A stretch of 64,000 nt of DNA from Albidovulum litorale (lineage in GTDB: Bacteria > Pseudomonadota > Alphaproteobacteria > Rhodobacterales > Rhodobacteraceae), in the NCBI RefSeq assembly GCF_025751495.1, contig NZ_JAOWKZ010000001.1, forward strand, positions 937,920-1,001,919, in the 5' to 3' direction. Both the position numbers and the translations under genes were made by a program. This document shows positions 55,395-64,000 of the stretch, piece by piece. The notes below the pieces were generated by a model that was not told where the DNA came from, made no database searches, and saw only the letters and a program-made list of their open reading frames with translations. Every line of letters starts with the position of its first letter. Position 1 is the stretch's first letter.

Positions 55395-56837
55395 TTACTC
55401 CGGGTTGCCGGCGGCGATATAGGCGGTCTTGACGGTGGTGTAGAACTCGGCCGCATAGGCGCCCTGCTCGCGGGGACCATAGGAGCTGTCGCCGCGACCG
55501 CCGAAGGGGACGTGATAATCGGTGCCCGCCGTCGGCAGGTTGACCATCACGCAGCCGGTGCGCGCGTTGCGGCGGAAATGCGCGGCGCGGGCGAGGCTTT
55601 TGGTGACGATGCCCGAGGTCAGGCCGAAATTGGTGTCGTTCACGACCGAAAGCGCCTCATCATAGCTGTCGACCTTGATGACGCAGGTGATCGGCGCGAA
55701 CATCTCTTCGCGGTTGATGCGCATGTCGTTCTTCGTGCCGGTGAAGACGGCGGGCGACATATAGAAGCCTTCGGTCTTCATCGTCAGCCGCTCACCGCCG
55801 CATTCCAGCGTGGCACCTTCCTTCTTGCCAAGGTCGATATAGCCAAGGTTGCCGTTCAACTGGCCTTCGCTGACCACCGGCCCCATCTGGGTACCCGCCT
55901 CAAGCGCGTGGCCGACCTTGAACGCCTTGGCGGCAGCGACCAGCTTTTCCACGAAGGTATCGTGAATGGCCGAATGCACGACCAGACGCGACGAGGCCGT
56001 GCATTTCTGGCCCGAGCCGCCAAAGGCACCCCCGGCGGCAAGGCTGACGGCGAGTTCGATATCGGCGTCGTCCATCACCGCGAGCGCGTTCTTCGACCCC
56101 ATCTCCATCTGCAGCTTCGTGAGGTTGCCAATGGCCGAGGCCGCGATCTGCTTGCCCACGGGCACCGACCCGGTGAAGGAAATCGCGTTGATGCCGGTGC
56201 TTTCGACCAGCTTCTGGCCGATGGCCCCGCCCGCCCCCATGACGAGGTTGAAAAGCCCCGCCGGAATGTCCTGGCGCGAAATGATCTCGGTCAGGGCCAC
56301 GGCCGAAGCGGGCGTCAGGTTGGCGGGCTTCCAGATCACCGCGTTGCCGAAGGCGAGCGCAGGCGCGATCTTCCAGGTCGCGGTGGCGGTCGGGAAGTTC
56401 CAGGGCGAGATGATCGCGACGACGCCCACGGGTTCGCGGCGCACATCGACCTCGACGCCCGGACGGACGCTGTCGGCGTTGTCGCCGATCTGGCGCAGGC
56501 ATTCAGCGGCGTAATAGGTGAAGAACTGCCCGGCGCGATAGACCTCGCCCTTGCCCTCGGCCAAAGGCTTGCCCTCTTCGCGCGCCAGAAGCGTACCCAG
56601 CTCCTCGGCCCGCGCCATCAATTCGTTGCCGATGGCGTTCAGCACGTTCTGACGACGTTCCAGCCCGTAACCGGCCCAGACCCGTTGCGCCTCACGCGCC
56701 GCATCCAGTGCCTTGTCGAGCTGCGCGGTGGAAGCCTGCGCATATTGACCGATCACATCGGAAAGGTCCGAAGGGTTGATATTGTCGATCGCGCTGTCAC
56801 CTGCGACCCATTCCCCGGCGATGTAATTCTTGTTCAC
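55395..56837 (-). CDS. Aldehyde dehydrogenase (2-oxoglutarate semialdehyde dehydrogenase-like)
   Basis: 480-residue ALDH with PWNFPTATATWKIAPAL, catalytic glutamate in QMEMGSKNAL and catalytic cysteine in SGQKCTASSRL. The GSGQKCTASSR form and the C-terminal GRGDSSYGPREQG segment are typical of alpha-ketoglutarate semialdehyde dehydrogenases of sugar acid and hydroxyproline pathways. It would oxidise a five-carbon semialdehyde to a dicarboxylate, such as 2-oxoglutarate or an N-methylated glutamate. It is first in the minus-strand operon after the LysR box. Confidence 0.88.
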   Translation of the reverse strand: MNKNYIAGEWVAGDSAIDNINPSDLSDVIGQYAQASTAQLDKALDAAREAQRVWAGYGLERRQNVLNAIGNELMARAEELGTLLAREEGKPLAEGKGEVYRAGQFFTYYAAECLRQIGDNADSVRPGVEVDVRREPVGVVAIISPWNFPTATATWKIAPALAFGNAVIWKPANLTPASAVALTEIISRQDIPAGLFNLVMGAGGAIGQKLVESTGINAISFTGSVPVGKQIAASAIGNLTKLQMEMGSKNALAVMDDADIELAVSLAAGGAFGGSGQKCTASSRLVVHSAIHDTFVEKLVAAAKAFKVGHALEAGTQMGPVVSEGQLNGNLGYIDLGKKEGATLECGGERLTMKTEGFYMSPAVFTGTKNDMRINREEMFAPITCVIKVDSYDEALSVVNDTNFGLTSGIVTKSLARAAHFRRNARTGCVMVNLPTAGTDYHVPFGGRGDSSYGPREQGAYAAEFYTTVKTAYIAAGNPE

Positions 56838-56944
56838 GGGTGGCCCTTTCCGGATTGTTCGTCAGTCATCGGGACGCAGAGCGGCCCGGCGCGACAGTAA
56901 GGGCAAGCGCCGATTCAGTTCAAACCGAAAGCATTGTAGTTTTG

Positions 56945-56959
56945 TTCAGTAAAATTGAA
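56945..56959. promoter_or_regulatory. LysR-type binding site upstream of the aldehyde dehydrogenase operon
   Basis: TTCA-GTAAAAT-TGAA is a 15-bp dyad containing the T-N11-A LysR pattern (TCAGTAAAATTGA). It lies just behind the LysR gene stop and 108-122 bases before the aldehyde dehydrogenase ATG, where an activator of the operon would bind. Confidence 0.55.
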
Positions 56960-56960
56960 T

Positions 56961-57854
56961 TCAGGATGAGCGACGGTCCAGAATCCCTGACAAACCGATT
57001 TCGCCTAAAGCAGCGAGGAAGGCCCGCGCCGCAGGGGCCAGCTTTTGCACCGGCTGCGATACGACATGCACATCGCGCTGTGCCGCGGTTTCCGCCAATG
57101 GCCGGAAGACAAGCCCGTCCCGCTCTTCCAGAACGGCAAGGCGCGGCAAAATGGTGATACCCACTCCGGCCCGCACGAAGCCAAGCAGAGACGCAGTGTT
57201 TGGCACTGAAAGGCGCGAGGCGGCAAGGATCGGCGCAAATGCTTCTTCCCGGATCAGATCGCACAGCCCGTTAGCGATCAGGTCATGATCGGCGATATCG
57301 GTCCAGCCCACCGACCCGCGCTCTGCTGCAAGCGGATGGTCCGAGCGACAGACAATGCCGAACCCGTCAGAGAAGAGCCGCTTGCGATCAAAGCCGGGCA
57401 TCGGGCCCAGAGTGGCGATACCGATATCGGCGCGCTCGCGTTCCAACTCGTGCTGCACGGCGGCCGAATTCATGTCGCGCAGATCGACCCGCACCTTCGG
57501 ATGGTCTGCCATAAAGCTGCGGATGACGGATGGCAGTACGGCCGTGGCGACAGAAGGCGTGACGGCGAGCCGCACAAAACCCAGTTCGGCCCGAGAGTGA
57601 CCCTCGATCATCGCGACAGTGCGGGCGAAATGATCAAGCTCCCGCCGCGCCTCGGCATGGATCATCTCGCCCAGTGGCGTCAGCCGAGACTTGCGCGCAC
57701 CCTCGAACAAGGGGGCGGCAAGGTGATCTTCGAACTGCTTCAGCATCATCGACACGGCCGAAGGTGTGCGCCCCAACGCCTCGGCCGCGCCTGCGAGACC
57801 GCCATGGTCACAAACCGCCACGAAGCAGCGCAACATGTCGATCTTGATGCTCAT
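56961..57854 (-). CDS. LysR-family transcriptional regulator
   Basis: 297-residue regulator with an N-terminal winged helix-turn-helix (FVAVCDHGGLAGAAEALGRTPSAVSMMLKQFEDHLAAPLFE, split here in two: DNA-binding helix GRTPSAVSMMLKQFE) and a C-terminal co-inducer domain. It is encoded on the same strand immediately upstream of the catabolic operon, which it most likely controls by the site at 56945. The inducer is unknown. Confidence 0.88.
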   Translation of the reverse strand: MSIKIDMLRCFVAVCDHGGLAGAAEALGRTPSAVSMMLKQFEDHLAAPLFEGARKSRLTPLGEMIHAEARRELDHFARTVAMIEGHSRAELGFVRLAVTPSVATAVLPSVIRSFMADHPKVRVDLRDMNSAAVQHELERERADIGIATLGPMPGFDRKRLFSDGFGIVCRSDHPLAAERGSVGWTDIADHDLIANGLCDLIREEAFAPILAASRLSVPNTASLLGFVRAGVGITILPRLAVLEERDGLVFRPLAETAAQRDVHVVSQPVQKLAPAARAFLAALGEIGLSGILDRRSS

Positions 57855-57940
57855 GAATTCAACTCACCTTAACTTCTGCCTCATAGATAAAGCCACGCCG
57901 AAATTCTGGCCAGTCAAAACCGCGCGACGGGGCCGATACC

Positions 57941-58177
57941 TCACCCGCGCCCATTCCGCCTGCGCCGGAACGCACGGATGTCGAGCCAGACCACCGCAAT
58001 CCCGAGGGGGATCATCCAGAACCCGAGCACCGGCAGAAACCCGAGGATACCACCCGCGATCAGAAGCAGGCCGAGCAGCAGGCGAAGACCGGGCGGAACC
58101 TTTTGGTTGATCCGGACCAGAACCCTTCGGCCTCGCTTCCATAGCGTCCTCATCCTGTCACGGTCGATTAAAGCCAT
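57941..58177 (-). CDS. Small membrane protein
   Basis: 78 residues. A basic N-terminus (MRTLWKRGRRVLVRI) precedes two hydrophobic segments, LLLGLLLIAGGILGFLPV and FWMIPLGIAVVWLDI, then a positively charged tail RRRR. It resembles short PGPGW-like Rhodobacteraceae membrane proteins; no function is known. ATG 58177 is chosen because the longer frame upstream has no similarity or good start; ATG 58153 is an alternative. Confidence 0.65.
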   Translation of the reverse strand: MALIDRDRMRTLWKRGRRVLVRINQKVPPGLRLLLGLLLIAGGILGFLPVLGFWMIPLGIAVVWLDIRAFRRRRNGRG

Positions 58178-58329
58178 GTGATGGCGACTCCCAGACCCCA
58201 ACGCATGGGGCGCCACATTTGAACATTGCCGGCCGTGCCCGAGATCCACTTCTCGCGACTCCGCGCGCGCGTTGGGACCGCCGATCACGTTCGGCAGATA
58301 TAGGATGCGCCTGCAGCAAGATAAGAGCC

Positions 58330-59481
58330 TCAGCCGCGCTCCAGAACTTCGACGGAAAGGATCGTCGGCAGGTGGCGGGCGATTTCGTCCCATGTGTCGC
58401 CTTCGTCCACGCTGGCGAAGACTGAACCTGAATTGGTGCCGAAATAGATGCCCGCCGGGTCGTGCGTGTCGCCCGCCATGGCCTGCCGGAGCACGGTAAA
58501 ATAGCAGCTTTCCTGCGGCAGCCCGTTCCGCATCGCCTGCCAGCTCTGTCCGCAATCGCGCGACCGCCAGACAGCGGCGGCGGCACCGGGCGGGAACCGG
58601 CCCGCCGTGTCGCCGTTCAACGGCAGGGTCCAGATCGTGTCCGGGTCACGCGGATGAACGCGGATCGGAAAGCCAAAGGTCGAGGGCAGGCCTTCGGTGA
58701 TATCGTCCCAGCTGCGCCCGCCATCGGAGGATCGCCAGACCCCGTGATGGTTCTGCTGGTAAAGCACATCGCCGCCACCCGGCGCCCGCATCATGTTGTG
58801 CACGCAATGCCCGGTCTCGCCGTCGCGTGGCGCGGCGGGGTGGTCATGATGGTCACAGGCCTCGGCATTCGAAAGCCGGTTGCGCCGGTCCCATGTCGCA
58901 CCGCCATCCTCGGTCGCAAAGACGCCGGCTGCGGAAATGCCGACCCAGAGCTTCTTCGGATTGCCGGGATCGGCGACGATGGTGTGCAGCACCAGCCCCG
59001 CCGCACCGCCATTCCAGTCGGGACGCGAGGGGTGATCGGTCAGCCCCTCCACCGTCTGCCAGGTCACACCGCCATCGTCGCTGGTGATCAGGCTGGCAGG
59101 CTTGGTCCCGGCATGGAGCCGACCATGGGCAAGGCCCAGCGACCAGACCTGCGCAAAGTCCGATCCGAATTGCGGCGCGTCGCCAGTCCAGCCGATCATC
59201 TCGGCGAAACCGGGATCGTTCGCGGCCCAGTCGTCCATCTGCCCCTTGGTGAGCTTCGCCAAAGCCCAGGTCCTGCCGCCATCGACCGACCGCCAGACGC
59301 CCGCGCCATGCCACTCTCCGCCGCCCCCGGCCCAGATCATGCCGGTTTCCGGGTCGCCAACCGCATGATTGATTGGCCAGCCGTTGCAGTGCGGGCCCGA
59401 GACAGTCCAGCCATCTCTTCCCCCGGCAATCAGAAAGAGACCTTTGGTGGTTCCAGTCAGGATCGTGACGGACCGGGACAT
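58330..59481 (-). CDS. BNR/Asp-box repeat protein (sialidase/WD40-like propeller)
   Basis: 383-residue protein with six Asp-box motifs S-x-D-x-G-x-T-W (SVDGGRTW, SDDGGVTW, EDGGATW, SSDGGRSW, SRDCGQSW, SVDEGDTW) at regular spacing, which fold into a beta-propeller. No signal peptide is seen and the catalytic Arg-triad of true sialidases is not evident, so it is probably a propeller of the VPS10/YCF48 or photosystem-assembly type. The start ATG 59481 (MSRSVTILTG) is used; a longer frame has no support. Function unknown. Confidence 0.75.
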   Translation of the reverse strand: MSRSVTILTGTTKGLFLIAGGRDGWTVSGPHCNGWPINHAVGDPETGMIWAGGGGEWHGAGVWRSVDGGRTWALAKLTKGQMDDWAANDPGFAEMIGWTGDAPQFGSDFAQVWSLGLAHGRLHAGTKPASLITSDDGGVTWQTVEGLTDHPSRPDWNGGAAGLVLHTIVADPGNPKKLWVGISAAGVFATEDGGATWDRRNRLSNAEACDHHDHPAAPRDGETGHCVHNMMRAPGGGDVLYQQNHHGVWRSSDGGRSWDDITEGLPSTFGFPIRVHPRDPDTIWTLPLNGDTAGRFPPGAAAAVWRSRDCGQSWQAMRNGLPQESCYFTVLRQAMAGDTHDPAGIYFGTNSGSVFASVDEGDTWDEIARHLPTILSVEVLERG

Positions 59482-59611
59482 CGGGGCGGCCTTTCCATGC
59501 GGATACAAGGCAAGCCTAGCACAGGCTCGATGCCCGGCACAGAGCGTCAGAGCCGCCCACAAGGGTGACTATTTCGGAAACACGGACATCAGCTTCAGGC
59601 CTATGCAACTG

Positions 59612-62269
59612 TTATTGATGCTGGCCCCGTCCCGCGCGGCGGCGCGCCGTCAGGGCGAGTTGCCCCGCCAGAAGAGGGCCCGTGCTCAGGACCGCCGCCA
59701 GCACAAGACCCTGGCCTCCGGGATGGGGCAGATCCAGAAGCTGCGACGCGCTCGGCAGCCAGAGCGCGATCGCGATAAGTGCCAAACAGAGGATAAGCGC
59801 CGCCCATACATACCGGTTGCGTGTCACCTCGTTCACCCAAAGCCGGGACTCCGGGCTGCGAAGATTGAAGACATTCCAGAGCTGTGCCAGCGCCAATGTC
59901 ACGAAGGCGACCGTCACCGCCCGCCGTGCATCAAGCCCCAGCCAGCCGAGCGCAAGACCAAAGGCCGCGAGCGTCGCGGCCGTGATCGCAGCCCCCAGAA
60001 TAGCGATCCGCCTCCATTCCGCCCGACCGATGATCTGTTCGCGGGGGTCGCGGGGAGGGACCGTCATGACATTCGCATCGCCGCCGCCAAGGCCCAGCGC
60101 AAATGCCGGGAAAACATCAGTAATCAGGTTCAGGAACAGGATCTGCAATGGCAGAAGCGGTGGTGGCAATCCAGCACCCACCGCAATTCCGACGACCAGA
60201 ACCTCGCTGACATTGCAGGACATCAGGTAGACGACGAACTTGCGGATGTTTTCAAAGATCACCCGCCCCTGACGCATCGCCGCGATGATCGTCGCGAAGG
60301 CATCGTCCCTAAGTACGACATCCGCAGCCGCGCGCGCGACAGCCGTGCCGCGCAGGCCCATCGCGATCCCGATATCGGCCTTCTTCAACGCCGGTGCGTC
60401 GTTCACACCGTCGCCCGTCATCGCGACGATATGGCCGTCGGCCTGAAACAGCGAGACCAGCATCAACTTTGTATCCGGCGCCACGCGGGCAAAAACGTCA
60501 GCGTCAAGAATGCGTTCCAGCAGGGCATCATCGGGCTGACGGTCCGCCAACCCGCGCAATTCGCGCCCCTCCATCACGGCAGCGCCTTGCGCAGCAAGAC
60601 CCGCATCCCGCGCAATTCTCGCCGCTGTATCGGCGTGATCGCCCGTGACCATCACCACACGGACCCCGGCGTCGCGGCTTGCCCGGATCGCCGCAGGCAC
60701 ATCCGGCCGCAACGGGTCCAGAAGGCAGGCAATCCCGACAAGAGTCAGACCTTCATAGGGCGGTTCATCGGGTGAATTTTCCTGTTTCATCGCCAGCGCC
60801 AGAAGCCGGAGCCCGGCCCCGGCCGCCTGCGATTGCCTCCGCGTCCAGTCGGCGCGGTCATCAGCGCCTAGGGGACGGGCGCCGTCTGCCCCGAATTCAT
60901 GGCTGCATACGTCCAAAACCGCCTCCGGCGCACCCTTCACCGCATAGAGGAAGCCATCCCCGGCGGCATGAACCGTGGCCATCATCTTTCGGTCGGGATC
61001 GAAGGCATGTTCCGCAACCCGCTGATTGCGATTCTCTGTCTCATTGCGGCTTAGTCCGGCGGCCTCGGCAGCAGTCAGAAGCGCGATTTCCATCGGGTCG
61101 CCGCTAAGGCCCTCCGCAGTGCCGTCACCCGGTCGGGCGGTGTTGCAGAGGACCCCGATCCTGAACGCCTCGGCCAGGCGCGCATCCGTCGCCAATCCCT
61201 CACCGGTTTCGATATCTCCGTCCGCCAGTAGATAGCGGACAACCGCCATCTCGTTCGCGGTCAACGTGCCGGTCTTGTCGGTCATGATCAGCGTCGTCGC
61301 GCCCAGCGTCTCGACGGCGGACAACCGGGTAATGACCGCGTTGCGCGCCGCCATGCGCCACATTCCCCGCGCGAGGCAGAGGGTCGCGACCACCGGCAGC
61401 CCTTCGGGCACCGCCGCCACTGCAAGCGCGACACCGGTCTGCACCATCACGCCGACCCCGAGGCCTTGCAACACACCAGCACCGATTGTCATCACCGCCA
61501 GTCCAAGCGTCAGCCAGACCAGACGGTGGCCAAGCCTGTCGAGCTTACGCTCCAGCGGTGACGCCTCTCCCTTGGCCGTTGCCGCAAGATGGCTGATGCG
61601 ACCGATCTCGGTCTTCATGCCGGTCGCGACGACGATCCCCTCCCCCGATCCGCGCGTGATTGCGGTTCCCTTGAACGCCATGTTCACGCGATCCGCGATG
61701 TCGGTCTGAAGGGCAAGGACGTCAGGCACTTTCTGCACTGGCGCGGATTCCCCTGTCAGGACGGATTCATCTATCTGCAGGGCCGACACAGTTAGCAGCC
61801 GAAGATCCGCGGTCACGATATCGCCGACCTCCAGAAGCACGATATCTCCCGGCACCAGAACGCGCGCATCGACCTTTCGCGTATTGCCGCCACGCCTGAC
61901 CAGCGTCCGCGTGTCGGCAAGGCGTGTCAGCGCCTCCATCGATCGGGCGGCACGAAGCTCTGTGACGAAGCCGATCACGCTGTTGATCGCGAGGACTACG
62001 AGGATCGCTGCGCCCTCAGCCAGATCACCGAAAAAAAATGAGAGCGCAGCAGCAGCCGTCAAAAGCCAGACGATGACGCTTCTGAACTGGTGCGCCAGGA
62101 TCGAAATGACGCTTTGCGGCTTATGCTCGGCCAACCGATTGAGGCCGTAGACGCGCTGCCGCCGACGCACCTCGTCGTGGTCGAGGCCCGTGTTGGGATC
62201 GCAGCCCATATTTGCCACGACCGCTTCGGGGGGGAGCGCAAAAGCGCGCGAACTCTCCGATTTCGTCAT
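59612..62269 (-). CDS. P-type cation ATPase, Ca2+-type (PacL-like)
   Basis: 885-residue P2A-type ATPase. The phosphorylation site is D331 in SDKTGTLT-like MTDKTGTLTANE; TGES lies at about 173; PEGLP (about 288-292) in M4 and NLITDVFPAFALG in M6 fit Ca2+-binding motifs of PacL/SERCA-like pumps. It exports Ca2+ or Mn2+. Two starts are possible: ATG 62311, whose ATGA overlaps the phasin-like stop, or ATG 62269, with a ggggggatc purine run and better family alignment; I use the latter. Confidence 0.85.
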   Translation of the reverse strand: MTKSESSRAFALPPEAVVANMGCDPNTGLDHDEVRRRQRVYGLNRLAEHKPQSVISILAHQFRSVIVWLLTAAAALSFFFGDLAEGAAILVVLAINSVIGFVTELRAARSMEALTRLADTRTLVRRGGNTRKVDARVLVPGDIVLLEVGDIVTADLRLLTVSALQIDESVLTGESAPVQKVPDVLALQTDIADRVNMAFKGTAITRGSGEGIVVATGMKTEIGRISHLAATAKGEASPLERKLDRLGHRLVWLTLGLAVMTIGAGVLQGLGVGVMVQTGVALAVAAVPEGLPVVATLCLARGMWRMAARNAVITRLSAVETLGATTLIMTDKTGTLTANEMAVVRYLLADGDIETGEGLATDARLAEAFRIGVLCNTARPGDGTAEGLSGDPMEIALLTAAEAAGLSRNETENRNQRVAEHAFDPDRKMMATVHAAGDGFLYAVKGAPEAVLDVCSHEFGADGARPLGADDRADWTRRQSQAAGAGLRLLALAMKQENSPDEPPYEGLTLVGIACLLDPLRPDVPAAIRASRDAGVRVVMVTGDHADTAARIARDAGLAAQGAAVMEGRELRGLADRQPDDALLERILDADVFARVAPDTKLMLVSLFQADGHIVAMTGDGVNDAPALKKADIGIAMGLRGTAVARAAADVVLRDDAFATIIAAMRQGRVIFENIRKFVVYLMSCNVSEVLVVGIAVGAGLPPPLLPLQILFLNLITDVFPAFALGLGGGDANVMTVPPRDPREQIIGRAEWRRIAILGAAITAATLAAFGLALGWLGLDARRAVTVAFVTLALAQLWNVFNLRSPESRLWVNEVTRNRYVWAALILCLALIAIALWLPSASQLLDLPHPGGQGLVLAAVLSTGPLLAGQLALTARRRAGRGQHQ

Positions 62270-62307
62270 GATCCCCCCGTAGCCGGCGTCACCGTCGGGC
62301 CATGTGT

Positions 62308-62751
62308 TCATACGGGGTCGGAATGCTCCGTCTTGATCATCGCGATCTCATCCGAAGCCTTCTCGAGCGCTTCCTGACCCGTCTCCACCTCTGCCTTGGC
62401 AAGATGACCGGCGCATCGTGCGCAGAACCCAGCCCATTCCTGCATGTCCTGGGCAATCCTTTCGGCCGAGTGCAATTGCCATTCGCTCAGTGCCTTCATG
62501 ACGGCCGCGGGATTAGCGACCGTGTTTCCGGCCGCCGCCTCGCTTGCCTTGAGGGCAGATCGGGCAGCGGTATGGCGGCGTGCGAACCAGTGCTGACTGA
62601 ATTCTTCAGCCTCGCACAGCAGCTGCTCCTGAATTTCCCAGAAATGCCGTGCGAGCGGGCCGGTCAGAGGATTGAGCCGAAACGCAGCCAATGTCTGGTG
62701 GGACAGATCGGTAACCATGTCGGCGTCGGAAGGGGCGGCGGGTTTAGCCAT
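62308..62751 (-). CDS. Phasin-like protein
   Basis: 147-residue cytoplasmic protein, mostly amphipathic helix (HFWEIQEQLLCEAEEFSQHWF, WQLHSAERIAQDMQEW), similar to phasins and to the phasin-like proteins found beside P-type ATPases. ATG 62751 has ggagactcaag before it. It is coupled to the ATPase downstream through an ATGA and lies behind an FNR-like box at 62816. Phasins coat polyhydroxyalkanoate granules; no PHA genes are near, so a stress or membrane role is possible. Confidence 0.65.
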   Translation of the reverse strand: MAKPAAPSDADMVTDLSHQTLAAFRLNPLTGPLARHFWEIQEQLLCEAEEFSQHWFARRHTAARSALKASEAAAGNTVANPAAVMKALSEWQLHSAERIAQDMQEWAGFCARCAGHLAKAEVETGQEALEKASDEIAMIKTEHSDPV

Positions 62752-62815
62752 CTTGAGTCTCCATCGAATCGGCGGGCCTCTTCTCTGAATCTGTTCAACT
62801 GATAGGTGATGCGCA

Positions 62816-62829
62816 TTGACAAGGGTCAA
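62816..62829. promoter_or_regulatory. FNR-like box upstream of the phasin-like/ATPase operon
   Basis: TTGAC-AAGG-GTCAA, a perfect dyad that differs from the FNR consensus TTGAT-N4-ATCAA by one base in each half. It lies 65 bases before the phasin-like ATG. The AAGG spacer is identical to that in the usp FNR box at 40281. Confidence 0.7.
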
Positions 62830-62885
62830 AGCCCCACCGCAATGGGCCGTTAAGCATCGGAAAACGACCAGCCTTCCAGCTTCGA

Positions 62886-64000
62886 TCAGCGGCCCATATG
62901 ACGGGCGATGGCGTGGAACGCCGCGACGGTATCCTTCATGCGCTGTGGATTCGTGGCCTCGGGCCATGTCGAGAGCTTCACAAAGACCATCCCGCGTTCG
63001 GGCGAGACATAGATGCATTGCCCGAAAACACCGAGACAGAAATGACCGCTTCGGTCCCGGTCCTCGATCCAGAACTGGTTTCGGTAGCATCCGTTCGGGA
63101 AGTAATCCCGACCGTGGTCGTTGAAATGGCCATGATCGCCACCCTGTACATCGGCAATCCAGGCATGGGGAATGACCTGCCGTCCTGCGACCATGCCGCC
63201 GTCGAGGTAAAGCTGACCGAAGCGGGCGAGATCCCGCAGGCTGGCGTTGAAGCCGCCACAGGCCAGCGCATAGCCGGACGGATCGACGGTGAAATAAGCC
63301 TCGGCCTCTGCCCCGAGCGGTTTCCAGAGCCGGTCCGATACGATTTCGGGCAGGCGCTGCCCCGTCACCCGCTCCATCGCATGGGCAAGGACATCGGTTT
63401 CGATCGACCGGTATTCGAACCGCGTGCCATGCACGGCCTCTGTGGTTTTCAGCGAAAGGATCTGATCATGGACCGAGGCGGGCCAGTCGGCGTGTTCATA
63501 GCCGGGCGGAACCGGTTTCCAGCCTGATGCAACGTCCATCTTGCCGATATCGCTCATCCGGTTCGCATAATCGGATTCGTCGAACCGAACGCCTGACGTC
63601 ATGTCCATGACCTGACCGAGCGTGGCACCGGCCCAGGCAGTGGCGGCAAGTTCCGGAAGGACATCGGTGACCAGCGCATAAGGATCGAGCAGCCCCTCCT
63701 CGATCAGCGGCGCGGCAGCGGTCGCGGTTATGGACTTCGACACCGACTGCATAAGGTGCAGCGATCCGAGGCTCATGCCGTTCCAGTAGGATTCGTGGAT
63801 GATCCTGCCATCCATCAGCACCAGAAAGCCGTCGGTATAGGTCCGGTCGATCCATTCGGCGACGGTTGTGGGGCCTGCGCCCGTGTCAAAGGTTATCCCC
63901 TCGATCGGCACCTGCGTCTCTTCCAGCGGCCGCATGTAGTCGCCGCGCGGAACAGATGCAGTCGGCAACAGCTTGCGCATATGCTGGAAGGCCCAGCGGT
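62886..64000 (-). CDS. Serine hydrolase of the beta-lactamase class C/esterase type (5' end outside window)
   Basis: At least 371 residues, running off the right end; codons upstream of ATG 63980 (RWAFQHM) continue the family N-terminus, so the true start lies beyond the window. The active-site S-x-x-K is SVSK (in MQSVSKSITATA), the Y-x-N-type tyrosine lies in FEYRSIETDVL (Y-R-S) and the third motif near SGHFCLGVFGQ. It resembles 6-aminohexanoate-dimer hydrolase and class C beta-lactamase-like esterases. It could hydrolyse amides or esters; a resistance role is not indicated. Confidence 0.82.
   Translation of the reverse strand, partial: RWAFQHMRKLLPTASVPRGDYMRPLEETQVPIEGITFDTGAGPTTVAEWIDRTYTDGFLVLMDGRIIHESYWNGMSLGSLHLMQSVSKSITATAAAPLIEEGLLDPYALVTDVLPELAATAWAGATLGQVMDMTSGVRFDESDYANRMSDIGKMDVASGWKPVPPGYEHADWPASVHDQILSLKTTEAVHGTRFEYRSIETDVLAHAMERVTGQRLPEIVSDRLWKPLGAEAEAYFTVDPSGYALACGGFNASLRDLARFGQLYLDGGMVAGRQVIPHAWIADVQGGDHGHFNDHGRDYFPNGCYRNQFWIEDRDRSGHFCLGVFGQCIYVSPERGMVFVKLSTWPEATNPQRMKDTVAAFHAIARHMGR

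Noticed and set aside
59612-62269. Heavy-metal (P1B) ATPase
   Set aside because: No CPx or N-terminal metal-binding CxxC motif; M4 PEGLP and M6 NLITD fit the Ca2+ type.

Overview
The window is chromosomal DNA from a high-GC alphaproteobacterium, almost certainly a member of the Rhodobacteraceae/Roseobacter group. Signs of this are a TrcR (DUF1013) regulator, a Fur-type Zur with znuABC, an FnrL-boxed ccoNOQP operon, a Hint-domain protein, a DddQ-like cupin, a small 4.5S-type SRP RNA, and Rhodobacteraceae-style short secreted glycine/serine-rich proteins. Nothing looks like prophage, plasmid backbone or CRISPR. Two decayed IS5/IS427-type elements (1552-2445 and 35685-36545) are the only mobile DNA. 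All family names come from reading translated sequence; no database search was run.

Layout. 1-1541: end of a branched-chain amino acid type ABC transporter (livG partial, livF) and an uncharacterised protein. 1552-2983: dead IS element, a gene fragment cut by it, and unexplained DNA. 2984-19391: the most striking region. A BetI/TetR-type repressor faces, across a paired operator, a tightly packed 13-gene operon: class III aminotransferase, two phytoene-desaturase-like FAD oxidoreductases, a GcvT-like protein, two Rieske oxygenase alpha subunits, a complete PotDABC-type importer, a DddQ/DMSP-lyase-like cupin, a class I methyltransferase and a YtcJ-like amidohydrolase. I infer a catabolic system for an N- or S-methylated nitrogenous compound; its substrate is unknown. 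19479-28408: small secreted protein, CAP-domain protein, ugd, matB, the zinc regulon (zur-znuCB divergent from znuA across a Zur box), trcR and an RNase T2. 28457-35685: polA, OmpA-type lipoprotein, Ada-like repair protein, Hint protein, nth and a PfkB/adenosine kinase. 35685-39077: second dead IS, degraded DNA, a BrnA-domain protein, SRP RNA and rsgA. 39376-43827: universal stress protein and ccoNOQP diverging from a pair of FNR boxes. 44084-49218: aldehyde dehydrogenase, alpha/beta hydrolase, a three-part CoA-transferase/flavin reductase fusion and an AA_synth protein. 49247-57854: a second betaine-type catabolic cluster (Ldh-family reductase, DUF3726 protein, a large unknown protein, BCCT transporter, atypical M19 dipeptidase, aldehyde dehydrogenase, LysR regulator). 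57941-64000: small membrane protein, BNR-repeat protein, a Ca2+-type P-ATPase coupled to a phasin-like gene behind a third FNR-like box, and a beta-lactamase-family serine hydrolase running off the end.

Taken together, the window combines housekeeping genes with two large, separately regulated, transporter-linked catabolic operons that look built for scavenging methylated osmolytes. It also carries microaerobic respiration genes sharing one FnrL-type control motif.
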